Below the pieces are notes generated by a model, which was not told the DNA's origin, did not search any database, and saw only the letters and a list, made by a program, of their open reading frames with translations. 64,000 bases of DNA from positions 1 through 64,000 of the forward strand of contig NZ_LIPQ01000099.1 of assembly GCF_001418135.1 (NCBI RefSeq). The letters are read 5' to 3'. This document shows positions 17,296 to 24,881 of this stretch, piece after piece. This stretch comes from Streptomyces aureus. Lineage in GTDB: Bacteria; Actinomycetota; Actinomycetes; Streptomycetales; Streptomycetaceae. How positions within the stretch are numbered: the first letter of the stretch is position 1; each line of letters begins with the position of its first letter. The translations under genes were made by a program, and so were the position numbers.

Positions 17296-17664
17296 ATGAC
17301 GCAGTGGGTGCACGATGCCGTGGGGGGCGCGCTCGTCCTCCTGCTCGGGGCGGGGCTCATCACCGCCGGGGTGCTCTGGAAGGGGCGTGCGGTCCGGCCT
17401 TTCGCCGCGTCCCGCGCGCGTACCGTGGCCCAGCGGGAGTACGCCCGCGATCTGCAGCGGGCGGCCGACCATGTGATCGCGCTGGCCCGCCGGTCCGCAG
17501 GCGAGGGCGAACCTGCCATCGTCACCGTCGAGGCCGTGGTGCGCACGACGCAGGAGCGTTACGGGTATGCCGGGGTGGAGCGGAGGCACGCGGCGGCCGC
17601 GCTGCGCCGCCGGTTCGAGCACTGGCGCTGCGCGGTCGACTGCGTCACCGACGCCTACGGCTGA
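17296..17664 (+). CDS. Small single-pass membrane protein of unknown function
   Basis: The 122-residue protein has one membrane segment at about residues 9-27 (GGALVLLLGAGLITAGVLW), then a basic, helical cytoplasmic part rich in Arg and Ala with two cysteines near the end (WRCAVDCVTDAYG). AGGGGAAGG lies before the ATG. Its last 10 bases overlap the end of the convergent DUF4440 gene. I recognise no domain. Confidence 0.75.
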   Translation: MTQWVHDAVGGALVLLLGAGLITAGVLWKGRAVRPFAASRARTVAQREYARDLQRAADHVIALARRSAGEGEPAIVTVEAVVRTTQERYGYAGVERRHAAAALRRRFEHWRCAVDCVTDAYG

Positions 17665-18068
17665 ACGTCCGCCTCGGGTACGGGCGTTCCCTGGTGGTAG
17701 TACATCCGCAGGCCCGTTCCGGCCGGAGCCGCGGGGTCGCGGCGCCAGAGCGAGCTGCGCCTGGCCCTGTGGCCGTCGAGGAGCGTCTCGTACGTGAGGT
17801 GGACGAGGCCGGGGGCGAGCAGGGTCCCCGAGAGGGCGGTGGGCTCGAAGCGCCGTCCGTCCTCGGTCGCGCCGGACATCCCGGGGAGCGAGGCGAGCAT
17901 CTCCTCGTACGTCCAGCGCCGGCCGGAGGCGCCGACCTCGACGAACCCGGGGTCGAGAAGTTCGGCGGCGCGCGTCCGGGAGACCCGTACGGCCGGGTCC
18001 AGGAGCGCCAGTTCGCCGGCGACGGCCGCGGCGATGTCGGGGTCGTCGGGGGGTGCGAGGGCGGTCAC
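17655..18068 (-). CDS. DUF4440 / NTF2-like protein
   Basis: The 137-residue alpha+beta cone-fold protein carries ELLDPGFVEVGASGRRWTYEEML and HLTYETLL in the family positions, and ends in the common MYYHQGTPVP motif. This fold binds small hydrophobic ligands, and some members are isomerases. It follows the DinB-like gene by 4 nt, giving tight coupling. The function is not assigned. Confidence 0.85.
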   Translation of the reverse strand: MTALAPPDDPDIAAAVAGELALLDPAVRVSRTRAAELLDPGFVEVGASGRRWTYEEMLASLPGMSGATEDGRRFEPTALSGTLLAPGLVHLTYETLLDGHRARRSSLWRRDPAAPAGTGLRMYYHQGTPVPEADVQP

Positions 18069-18072
18069 GGTG

Positions 18073-18582
18073 TCACTCCCCCGTCGTGCCGTCGAGGCGT
18101 TCGCGCAGCAGGTCGGCGTGGCCGTTGTGCCGTGCGTACTCCTCGATCATGTGGGCGAGGACGTAGCGCACCGAGTACGTCACCTCCTCGTGGGTGCCGG
18201 TGACGTCGAGGGAGTCGGCCGCGGCCACGATCGCGCGGGCGCGGGCGCACTCCTCGCGCCAGACGGTGAACGCCTCGTCGACGTCGGCCTCGTCGACGTC
18301 GAAGTCGGCCCGGTCGGTGGAGCCCTGCGGCGTCCAGGGGCTGCGGCTCCGCTCGCCGTTGAGCGTGTTCCGGAACCAGCCTCGCTCGACCTCGGCGGCA
18401 TGGCGGACGAGACCGAGGAGGGAGAGCCCCGAGGGGTCGACCGCCCGCGTCCGCAGCTGCTCCGGCGTGAGTCCCTGGCACTTCAGGGCGAGGGTGTCGC
18501 GCTGGAAGTCGAGCATGGCCGTGAGGACGGCGCGTTCGTCCCCGGTGTACGGAACGGACGTGCGGTGATCTTGAATCGTCAT
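18073..18582 (-). CDS. DinB family protein (DUF664)
   Basis: The 169-residue four-helix bundle has the DinB metal-site pattern: one His in LVRHAAEVERGWF and two in HMIEEYARHNGHADLLRE. DinB-like proteins in high-GC Gram-positive bacteria include thiol transferases using mycothiol or bacillithiol, so a mycothiol-dependent role is plausible but not shown. It is first of a two-gene unit with the DUF4440 gene. Confidence 0.88.
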   Translation of the reverse strand: MTIQDHRTSVPYTGDERAVLTAMLDFQRDTLALKCQGLTPEQLRTRAVDPSGLSLLGLVRHAAEVERGWFRNTLNGERSRSPWTPQGSTDRADFDVDEADVDEAFTVWREECARARAIVAAADSLDVTGTHEEVTYSVRYVLAHMIEEYARHNGHADLLRERLDGTTGE

Positions 18583-18605
18583 ACGGGCATTGTGCCGCCG
18601 CCCTT

Positions 18606-18639
18606 CGAGGGCGGCCCGGAATTTCCCGGGCCGCCTTCG
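18606..18639. terminator. Hairpin terminator after the cupin gene
   Basis: Fourteen-base arms (core GGCGGCCCGG and CCGGGCCGCC) enclose an AATTTC loop, with one G-U pair in the extension. It is placed after the cupin stop and before the DinB start, both leftward, so it separates the two units. Confidence 0.75.
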
Positions 18640-18698
18640 GACGGGCCGGTCTACTCGAAGGCGGCGGCGGCTCCTTGAGTGCGGCGGCGACGTTCCGG

Positions 18699-19067
18699 TC
18701 AGCCGGACGGCTTCGCGTAGTCGGCGAAGCCCGTCCAGTCCAGCGCGACGCAGACCTCGTCACCGAGGACCCACGCGTCGTGGCCGGGCTGGACCTCCAT
18801 GTAGTCCCCGGCGCCGTACTCGGTCGTCTCGCCGTCGTTCATGACGACCTTCATCCGGCCGCTGACGATGTACCCCACGTGCGACGCCTGGCAACTGTCG
18901 GTGCCGGCGATCGGTTTGACGTGCTTGGACCACTGCCAGCCCGGCTCGAACACGGCGCGGCCGACCGCGCCGCGCGCACCGCTGACCAGGTCGAGCCTGC
19001 CCTTGCCGTCCTCGAAGGGGCGGGTCTCGTCCGCTGCGTCGAAGCTCTTCTTGACGATGCCGGTCAT
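18699..19067 (-). CDS. Single-domain cupin protein
   Basis: The 122-residue beta-barrel has cupin motif 1 around WSKHVKPIAGTDSCQASHVGYIVSGRM and motif 2 around YGAGDYMEVQPGHDAWVLGD; several metal-ligand histidines (H in KHV, SHV, GHD) are present. The second ATG of an ATGATG pair is chosen because GGGAG is then 6 nt away; starting at 19070 would add one Met. It is monocistronic with its own terminator. It could be a small dioxygenase or ligand sensor. Confidence 0.85.
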   Translation of the reverse strand: MTGIVKKSFDAADETRPFEDGKGRLDLVSGARGAVGRAVFEPGWQWSKHVKPIAGTDSCQASHVGYIVSGRMKVVMNDGETTEYGAGDYMEVQPGHDAWVLGDEVCVALDWTGFADYAKPSG

Positions 19068-19158
19068 CATTCGCTCCCGGCGTTGGAAGGGCGGAATCCC
19101 CGAGTCCACTTCCAGGCTACGCGGCGGCGTTCCGCCGGGCACCTCGCACGCGCACGCC

Positions 19159-19177
19159 GCAAACGGTTCGCGTTTGC
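19159..19177. promoter_or_regulatory. Inverted repeat GCAAACG-N5-CGTTTGC in an AT-rich gap
   Basis: The perfect 7-5-7 dyad is 92 bp upstream of the cupin start. It opens an unusually AT-rich stretch (about 19160-19300) in the 295-bp gap before the SPW gene. The dyad is an operator candidate for the cupin or the divergent SPW gene; no binding protein is suggested by the neighbours. Confidence 0.5.
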
Positions 19178-19362
19178 ATTGAATTTTTGTTGAACAGAGA
19201 TGGCCATTTGGTGGGTCCACGCATATCCGCAGCTCAAATTCTGTGCACATCCCTTATCGGACAGACCTACACATAAAGGCCAGATAAGAGCACAATGAAG
19301 CAGCGGCAGCATTTGCCGCAAGTGCGGTCAGACGTGCATGACGCCAGAAGGAGGCGAGTCGT

Positions 19363-19800
19363 ATGGCCGACGTCTCTCACCGTCCTGGTGATATCGCAGG
19401 ACACCCCGATGCGCCGGAAATGCGGGACCGTTATGCCCGTATGCTCCAGACACGAGGTGTCGCGGCGGTCGAGGAACTCGTGATCCTCGCCGGTATCTAC
19501 GCCGCGATCTCCGCGTGGACGGTTCACTTCTCCGCCACCCAGCCCGCGCTCGCCATCAGCAACCTGGTCGTCGGCATCGCCCTGGCGGTCCTCGGCCTGT
19601 GCATGTCGATGGTTCCCGAGCGGTCCCAGGACCTCAACTTCGTCGTCCTGCTGATGGGTGCGTGGCTGATCATCGCCCCGTGGGTGGTCGGGTCGAGCCC
19701 CGACACCGGCACCGTCCTCAGCAACGTCATCACCGGCGCGTGCGTCTGCCTGTTCTCCCTCACGGCCGGCGGACTGCTCATGACCAAGCGAAGGACGTGA
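19363..19800 (+). CDS. SPW-repeat integral membrane protein
   Basis: The 145-residue protein has four hydrophobic segments. The second half of each repeat carries the family triplet in variant form (ISAW near residue 49, IAPW near residue 106, the latter as LIIAPWVVG), as in SPW-repeat proteins. AAGGAGG upstream of the ATG fixes the start. These small proteins are common in actinobacteria, and their role is unknown. It precedes a DUF805 gene by 136 bp. Confidence 0.85.
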   Translation: MADVSHRPGDIAGHPDAPEMRDRYARMLQTRGVAAVEELVILAGIYAAISAWTVHFSATQPALAISNLVVGIALAVLGLCMSMVPERSQDLNFVVLLMGAWLIIAPWVVGSSPDTGTVLSNVITGACVCLFSLTAGGLLMTKRRT

Positions 19801-19842
19801 CGCTCTGATCCTCTCCCGGAACGGCCACTGCCCGGTAACGAA

Positions 19843-19872
19843 TTGACCCATGCGGTTTCAGCCACCTAAGTT
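19843..19872 (+). promoter_or_regulatory. Vegetative-type promoter for the DUF805 gene
   Basis: TTGACC at 19843-19848 is separated by 18 bp from TAAGTT at 19867-19872, a fair match to the principal sigma-factor consensus. It lies 65 bp upstream of the GTG start in an AT-richer gap. Confidence 0.55.
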
Positions 19873-19936
19873 CTGCGTAAAGCTTGCTCCACAGGGACAG
19901 GCTCTCCCGCTCATACCCAGTCCTTGGGGGGACAAA

Positions 19937-20290
19937 GTGAACTGGTACCTCGACGTCATCAAGAAGTACGCGGTCTTCAACGGCCGGGCGCGCCGCCAGG
20001 AATTCTGGATGTTCGAGCTTTTCAACATCATCATCGCGATCGTGCTCGCCATCATCGGCGTGGCGCTCGACTTCTCGCTCCTGAGCACGCTGTACTCGCT
20101 GGCCGTCTTCCTGCCGTCCCTCGGCGTGACCGTGCGCCGTCTGCACGACACCGGCCGCTCGGGCTGGTGGATCCTCATCGGCCTGGTGCCGATCGTCGGC
20201 TTCATCGTCCTCATCGTCTTCGCGGCCTCCGAGGGCGACCAGCACGAGAACGCGCACGGCCCGAACCCGAAGCTGGCCCCGGCCTACTGA
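19937..20290 (+). CDS. DUF805 family membrane protein
   Basis: The 117-residue protein has the family opening YAVFNGRARRQEFWMFELFN and the RRLHDTGRSGWW signature between hydrophobic segments; three to four membrane helices are predicted. The start is GTG (VNWYLDVIKKY) with GGGGGG 5 nt upstream; a longer reading from 19850 would have to begin inside the promoter. The function of DUF805 proteins is unknown, though phage-related and envelope roles have been suggested. Confidence 0.9.
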   Translation: MNWYLDVIKKYAVFNGRARRQEFWMFELFNIIIAIVLAIIGVALDFSLLSTLYSLAVFLPSLGVTVRRLHDTGRSGWWILIGLVPIVGFIVLIVFAASEGDQHENAHGPNPKLAPAY

Positions 20291-20359
20291 CGGTCCCGGC
20301 CCTCGGCGGGTCCAGGCCTCCCGAAGGTCCCGGCCCGCTGAAGGCCTCGTACGCGCACG

Positions 20360-20388
20360 CGGCCCCCGGAGGAATCCTCCGGGGGCCG
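20360..20388. terminator. Hairpin terminator after the DUF805 gene
   Basis: The near-perfect palindrome has arms GGCCCCCGGAGGA and TCCTCCGGGGGCC around a single central A (the loop would open to 3-5 nt). It is 70 bp after the stop codon. Confidence 0.8.
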
Positions 20389-20566
20389 TCCGCATGCCGG
20401 AAGGCTTCCCGAGAGCCGACCCGGTCACTTCGTCGCCCGGCGCGGTGCCGCATAGAGCCGCCGCGGCGCGTTCGCACCCGCCGCCTTGTGCAGGATGGCG
20501 CACGACCGGGACCGGAGGCCCCGCCTAGCCTCGCCGCAACGGCACCAACGAGGGGCGGTACCACCG

Positions 20567-21856
20567 GTGAACTGGCACATCCACGACTACCGCGAGAGCG
20601 ATCTCGCCGCCGTCGTCCATCTGATCGACACGACCGCGGAGCTCGGTCAGGAGTCCGTGTTCTCGCTGGCCGAGTGCATCAGCGCCCTGACCACCCGCCA
20701 GCCCGCCGTGGTGGCCGTCCACCAGGGCGTCCCCATCGGCGCCGCGCTCGCCTCCGTCTCCGGCGAGCGGGCGTGGGTCATGCGGATCGCGATCTCCTCG
20801 GCCTGGCGCGGCCGCGGTCTCGCCAGCGCGCTCCTCGTGGAGCTGGAGCGGCGGCTGGTGGCGGCCCGGGTCGGGCGGATCGCGTACGTCCTGCCGGAGG
20901 AGGAACTCCTCGGGGAGGGTCTCCTCAACGCCGGGTACACACGCCAGCCGGCCGTCGCGTACTTCGAGAAGGTGGAGCCGCTGCACGGTCCTGCCGCCGG
21001 ACTCCTCGACGATCTGGGCGGCCGGCTCCTGCCCGGCGATCTGTGGGCCAAGGTCGCCGGCATGGAGCGGGAGAAGGACCTGATCGAGCGTCGGGTGGTG
21101 CTGCCGCTCGCCGAGCCGGAGCGGGCCGGCCGCCACGGGGTGCGGCCGCCGCGCGCAGTGTGCCTGTTCGGTCCGCCGGGCACCGGCAAGACGACGTTCG
21201 CGCGCGGGATCGCCTCACGGCTCGGCTGGCCGTTCGTGGAGATCCTGCCGTCCCGCCTCGCCGACGAGGGGAACCTCGCCGCCGCACTGCGGTCCGCGTT
21301 CGCGCGGATCGCGGAGCTGGAGCGGGTGCTCGTCTTCATCGACGAGGTCGAGGAGATCGCGCCCGTACGCACGGAGCCCGCGCAGCCCGGTGGCATGCAC
21401 GGGGTGACGAACGAACTCCTGAAGCTGATACCGGGGTTCAGGGAGCGGGACGAGCGGCTGCTCGTCTGCGCCACCAACTCGATCCGCTCACTGGACCCGG
21501 CGTTCCTGCGGCCCGGCCGCTTCGACTACCTCATCCCGATCGGCACGCCGGACAAGGCCGCGCGGGCGGCGATCTGGGCCCGGTACACCGACGGCAGGAC
21601 GGACGTCGACATCGACGAACTGGTCCTGGCGAGCGACCTTTTCACCCCGGCCGACATCGAGCACGCGGCCAGGATCGCCGCCCAGGCCTCCTTCGAGCGG
21701 GATCTGCTCGCCGTGGGCGGGCGGGGCGGCGAGGGTCCGGTGCCCGGGGCGAGCACCGCGGACTATCTGGCGGCCATCGGTGAGTGCCGGCCGACGGTCA
21801 CCCCGGAGATGGTCGAGCAGTTCGCCTCGGACATCACCACGCACGCACGGACCTGA
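20567..21856 (+). CDS. GNAT acetyltransferase-AAA+ ATPase fusion protein
   Basis: The 429-residue two-domain protein carries a GNAT fold at residues 1-135 with the acetyl-CoA loop around RGRGLASALL (81-90). Residues 165-400 are an AAA+ module: Walker A GPPGTGKT (202-209), Walker B VLVFIDEVEE (254-263), sensor-1 N304 in CATN, and RPGRFD with the arginine-finger region. Every AAA motif is intact. The GTG start (VNWHIHDYRES) is chosen because GAGGGG precedes it. The AAA half resembles classical group (ARC/proteasome-type) ATPases with one module. It may use ATP to remodel the protein it acetylates. It ends convergently with pfkB, with a 23-bp overlap. Confidence 0.88.
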   Translation: MNWHIHDYRESDLAAVVHLIDTTAELGQESVFSLAECISALTTRQPAVVAVHQGVPIGAALASVSGERAWVMRIAISSAWRGRGLASALLVELERRLVAARVGRIAYVLPEEELLGEGLLNAGYTRQPAVAYFEKVEPLHGPAAGLLDDLGGRLLPGDLWAKVAGMEREKDLIERRVVLPLAEPERAGRHGVRPPRAVCLFGPPGTGKTTFARGIASRLGWPFVEILPSRLADEGNLAAALRSAFARIAELERVLVFIDEVEEIAPVRTEPAQPGGMHGVTNELLKLIPGFRERDERLLVCATNSIRSLDPAFLRPGRFDYLIPIGTPDKAARAAIWARYTDGRTDVDIDELVLASDLFTPADIEHAARIAAQASFERDLLAVGGRGGEGPVPGASTADYLAAIGECRPTVTPEMVEQFASDITTHART

Positions 21857-22772
21857 GGGCGAACGTCTCGCGGGCGGCGTCCAGTTCGGCCCGGTCGGGC
21901 GGCTGGGCGCCGGCCCGGGAGACGGTGACGGCCGCCGCCGTGCCCGCCCTCCCCAGGATCCTCGCGAGGTCTTCGGCGCCGAGTGTGCCCAGGGCGTCCC
22001 GCTCCCACCCGGCGAGGGCGTCGAGGACGGCGGACATGAAGGAGTCGCCCGCGCCGACCGTGTCGACGACGGTGACCGGCGGCGCCTCGGCGGCGACCGT
22101 CTCCCGTTCGGTGAAGGCGAGCGAACCGGCCGCGCCGCGGGTGACCAGGACGACGGCCGGGCCGAGGGCGAGCCAGCGGGCGGCGACCGTCTTCGGCTCC
22201 TCGCCGGGGTACAGCCAGGCCAGGTCCTCGTCGCTCGCCTTGACGAGGTCGCTGAGGGCGACGCAGCGCTCGACGCGGGTCACGGCCGACCCGTGCTCCC
22301 CCATCAGCGCGGGCCGCACGTTGGGGTCGTAACTGACGGTGGCGCGCTCCCGCAGCCGCTCCGTCTCGGCGAGGACCGCGGCCGCGCCGGGCGCGGTGAC
22401 GGCGGCGATCGAGCCGATGTGCACATGGCGGGGCGCCAGGCCGGCCGGCGCCCCGCCCTTCAGTGTCCAGGCGATGTCGAAGGTGTACGAGGCCTGACCG
22501 CGCGCGTCGAGACCGACGACCGCCGACGGGGTGCGTTCCGGCACCTCCCCGACCTCCACCCGTACGCCCGCGCCCTTGAGGTGGGCCCCGATGAGCCGGC
22601 CGGTGGTGTCGTCGGCGAGCTGGGTGAGCAGGGTGACGTCCCTGCCGAGCCGCCCCAGGCCGTAGGCGACGTTGGCGGGGCTGCCGCCCGCGTGGACGCG
22701 GTCGGCGGCGCCGGAACCGGCGGGGGCGCGGACGATGTCGGCGACGCACTCGCCGATGACCAGGAAGGACAT
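21834..22772 (-). CDS. PfkB family carbohydrate kinase (fructokinase-like)
   Basis: The 312-residue ribokinase-fold protein has the N-terminal signature HAGGSPANVAYGLGRLGRD and the C-terminal DTVGAGDSFMSAVL with the catalytic Asp in GAGD. It phosphorylates a sugar or nucleoside with ATP; fructokinase is the usual annotation for this sequence type. AAGGAGC lies 9 nt before the ATG. Its promoter region contains two identical-type operators, so it is probably repressed by a sugar-responsive regulator not in this window. Confidence 0.9.
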   Translation of the reverse strand: MSFLVIGECVADIVRAPAGSGAADRVHAGGSPANVAYGLGRLGRDVTLLTQLADDTTGRLIGAHLKGAGVRVEVGEVPERTPSAVVGLDARGQASYTFDIAWTLKGGAPAGLAPRHVHIGSIAAVTAPGAAAVLAETERLRERATVSYDPNVRPALMGEHGSAVTRVERCVALSDLVKASDEDLAWLYPGEEPKTVAARWLALGPAVVLVTRGAAGSLAFTERETVAAEAPPVTVVDTVGAGDSFMSAVLDALAGWERDALGTLGAEDLARILGRAGTAAAVTVSRAGAQPPDRAELDAARETFALRSVRAW

Positions 22773-22794
22773 GGGTCGGAGCTCCTTGGCGTGG

Positions 22795-22870
22795 ACGATC
22801 CGCAGATCGTACGTGGCCGCCGACCGCACCGGAGCGGGGCGGTCGGTGACCGGGACGATCCCCATATCGT
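22795..22870. promoter_or_regulatory. Symmetric operator array between pfkB and the YdeI-like gene
   Basis: Site 1 (22795-22810) is a perfect 6-4-6 palindrome ACGATCCGCAGATCGT. Site 2 (22855-22870), ACGATCCCCATATCGT, differs at two positions and begins exactly 60 bp later. Between them, CCGACCGC (22820-22827) and GCGGTCGG (22839-22846) form another inverted repeat centred almost exactly midway. Twin operators with a central dyad suggest DNA looping or a dual-regulator switch controlling both divergent genes. Confidence 0.7.
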
Positions 22871-22933
22871 GGTCACGAGCGCTGCGGGCGACGCCCGGGA
22901 GCGACGAGCGACGACGACAGGGGGACCGGACCG

Positions 22934-23512
22934 GTGGAGCAGTACGAGGGACTCGACCTGATGACCTTCACGGAGACCGCGGCACTGGAGGCATGGCTGG
23001 AGAGTCACCATGCGGACCGGCCCGGGATCTGGCTGAGGATCGCCAAGAAGGGCAAGGGGGGCACGTCGCTGACGAATCCGGAGATCCTCGACTGCATGCT
23101 CTGCTTCGGCTGGATCGACGGTCAGCGCAAGGGCGGGGACGGGACGTACTACTTCCAGAAGTACACGCCGCGGCGCTCGCGCAGCCTCTGGTCGCAGGTG
23201 AACGTCCGCAAGGTCGCGGTGCTCACCGAGTCGGGGCGGATGCGTGAGCCGGGCCTCGCCGAGGTGCGGGCGGCGCAGGCGGACGGCCGGTGGGAGGCCG
23301 CGTACCCCTCGCAGGCCGAGGCGACCGTGCCGGACGACCTCGCGGCGGCGCTCGCGTCCGACGAGGCGGCGCGGGCCGGCTACGAAGCGCTCGGGAAGAC
23401 GGACCGGTATCTGATCATCATGAGGCTGTGGCAGGCCCGCACCGAGAAGGGCCGTGCGCAGCGGCTGGAGCGGACGATCGCGAAGCTGGCGGCGGGCGAG
23501 AAGGTCCGGTGA
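22934..23512 (+). CDS. YdeI/OmpD-associated family protein
   Basis: The 192-residue protein has the family landmarks PGIWLRIAKKGKGG, LDCMLCFGWIDGQRKG and FQKYTPRRSRSLWSQVN, followed by a basic helical C-terminus (RLERTIAKLAAGEKVR). Members are linked to envelope stress and peptide resistance in Gram-negative bacteria; the actinobacterial role is unclear. It starts with GTG after AGGGGGACCGG. It is divergent from pfkB with shared operators. Confidence 0.88.
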   Translation: MEQYEGLDLMTFTETAALEAWLESHHADRPGIWLRIAKKGKGGTSLTNPEILDCMLCFGWIDGQRKGGDGTYYFQKYTPRRSRSLWSQVNVRKVAVLTESGRMREPGLAEVRAAQADGRWEAAYPSQAEATVPDDLAAALASDEAARAGYEALGKTDRYLIIMRLWQARTEKGRAQRLERTIAKLAAGEKVR

Positions 23513-23531
23513 GCGACGGCGGGCCGGGACG

Positions 23532-24053
23532 TCATCGGCCGCGGCGGTAGAGGACCTGGTGGGCGTCGTACTCGACGAACGAGGAGACGTGGGTCATGCC
23601 GACGGCCTCCAGGAGCCGCCGGGAGCGGTGGTTCGCCTCCTGGGTCAGCGCGACCACGCTTGGGGTGCCGAGAAGCGTGGCCTCGACGACGGCGCCGACG
23701 GCCTCGCGCGCGTAGCCGTGCCCCCAGTGCTCGGGCAGGAACTGGTACGAGATCTCCGTCTCCCCTTCCCGTGCCGCGGGTTCCACCGTGACGAGGCCGA
23801 GCAGGACCTCGTCGACCGTCCGTACCACCGCGTACACGCCGGGCGCCCCCGCGACCCGCCGCTGCCGGATCCGTACGACCTGTTCGGTGACCGGGCCGCC
23901 CAGATGACGCCTGACCTCGGGGTCCGTCCACAGCCGGGTGACCGCCGGCACGTCGGCGGCGCGTACGGGCCGCAGCAGGAGCCGCTCCGTGGCGAGGGGG
24001 GCGGTTTCCGGTGTCGGGGCTGAGATCGACGAGGCGGCCATACGTCCGATCAT
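23532..24053 (-). CDS. GNAT N-acetyltransferase (RimJ/RimL type)
   Basis: The 173-residue protein opens with the Acetyltransf_3 signature ATERLLLRPVRAADVPAV and has the acetyl-CoA site in EHWGHGYAREAVGAVVEATL. The ending NHRSRRLLEAVGMTHV is also typical. The start is ambiguous between 24053 (MIGRMAASS) and 24041 (MAASS); the former has GGGGC upstream. The target may be a protein N-terminus or small amine. It is divergent from the oxidoreductase gene. Confidence 0.85.
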   Translation of the reverse strand: MIGRMAASSISAPTPETAPLATERLLLRPVRAADVPAVTRLWTDPEVRRHLGGPVTEQVVRIRQRRVAGAPGVYAVVRTVDEVLLGLVTVEPAAREGETEISYQFLPEHWGHGYAREAVGAVVEATLLGTPSVVALTQEANHRSRRLLEAVGMTHVSSFVEYDAHQVLYRRGR

Positions 24054-24185
24054 CTCAGCCCCGGCACCCGGCCGTCGGATCCGGTCCGAGGACCGGTCGT
24101 CGATCCGGCCTAGGACGAGGGGCCGACGCGGGTACGGTCTCCGGGCCGAGGTGCGGGCGGGCGCGGCGGCGGCAGGATGACGCTC

Positions 24186-24854
24186 ATGCGAATCGGAATT
24201 CTCGGTACAGGAAATGTGGGACAGGCACTCGCCTCGGCGTGGGCGCGGGCCGGCCACGAGGTGGTCCTCGGATCACGTCGGCCGGACGACCCGGAGGTGC
24301 TCGCGAAGCTGAAGGAACTCACCGCGTCGGGATTACGGATCGACAGCCCGGCGGGAACGGCGGCGCACGCCGAGGTGCTGGTGAACGCCACCCCGGGCAC
24401 GGCGTCCGTGTCCCTGCTGCACACGATCGGCGCGGAGGCGCTCGCCGACAAGATCATTCTTGACGTCGGGGTCGGCTTCCTGGAGGACGGATCGCTCTCG
24501 CATCCGGGCGTCAGCCTGGGCGAGGAGATCCAGCGGGCGTTCCCGGAGACACGCGTCGTGAAGACGCTCTGCACCATCGACCGGAAGGTGATGATCGCGC
24601 CGGACTCCCTGGAGGGCCCGGCCACGGTGTTCCTCTCGGGCGAGGACGCGGAGGCGAAGAAGGTGGTGCGCGGTCTGGTCGGCGATCTCGGCTGGGCCGA
24701 CGACGCGCTGCTCGACCTGGGTGGGATCGCGACGGCGCGGGGCCAGGAGAACTTCGCCCTGCTGTTCATCGGGATCGCGGGGGCGACCGGCACCTACGAG
24801 TTCGGCATCCGGGTCGTCCTCCCCACCTCGGCCGGGAGCGGCCCCGACCACTAG
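24186..24854 (+). CDS. F420/NADPH-dependent reductase-like NAD(P)-binding protein
   Basis: The 222-residue Rossmann protein begins MRIGILGTGNVGQALASAW, with GSRRPD after strand 2, typical of NADP-coenzyme F420 oxidoreductase relatives. It has LVNATPG and LDVGVGF core strands. The ATG at 24186 is preferred because AGGA is 9 nt upstream; an ATG at 24177 overlaps that site. A rare TTA leucine codon lies at 24333-24335, so translation may depend on the bldA tRNA. A paralogue lies at 47024-47689. Confidence 0.85.
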   Translation: MRIGILGTGNVGQALASAWARAGHEVVLGSRRPDDPEVLAKLKELTASGLRIDSPAGTAAHAEVLVNATPGTASVSLLHTIGAEALADKIILDVGVGFLEDGSLSHPGVSLGEEIQRAFPETRVVKTLCTIDRKVMIAPDSLEGPATVFLSGEDAEAKKVVRGLVGDLGWADDALLDLGGIATARGQENFALLFIGIAGATGTYEFGIRVVLPTSAGSGPDH

Positions 24855-24881
24855 CCGATCCCCCGCCGGCGACCTACCGGC

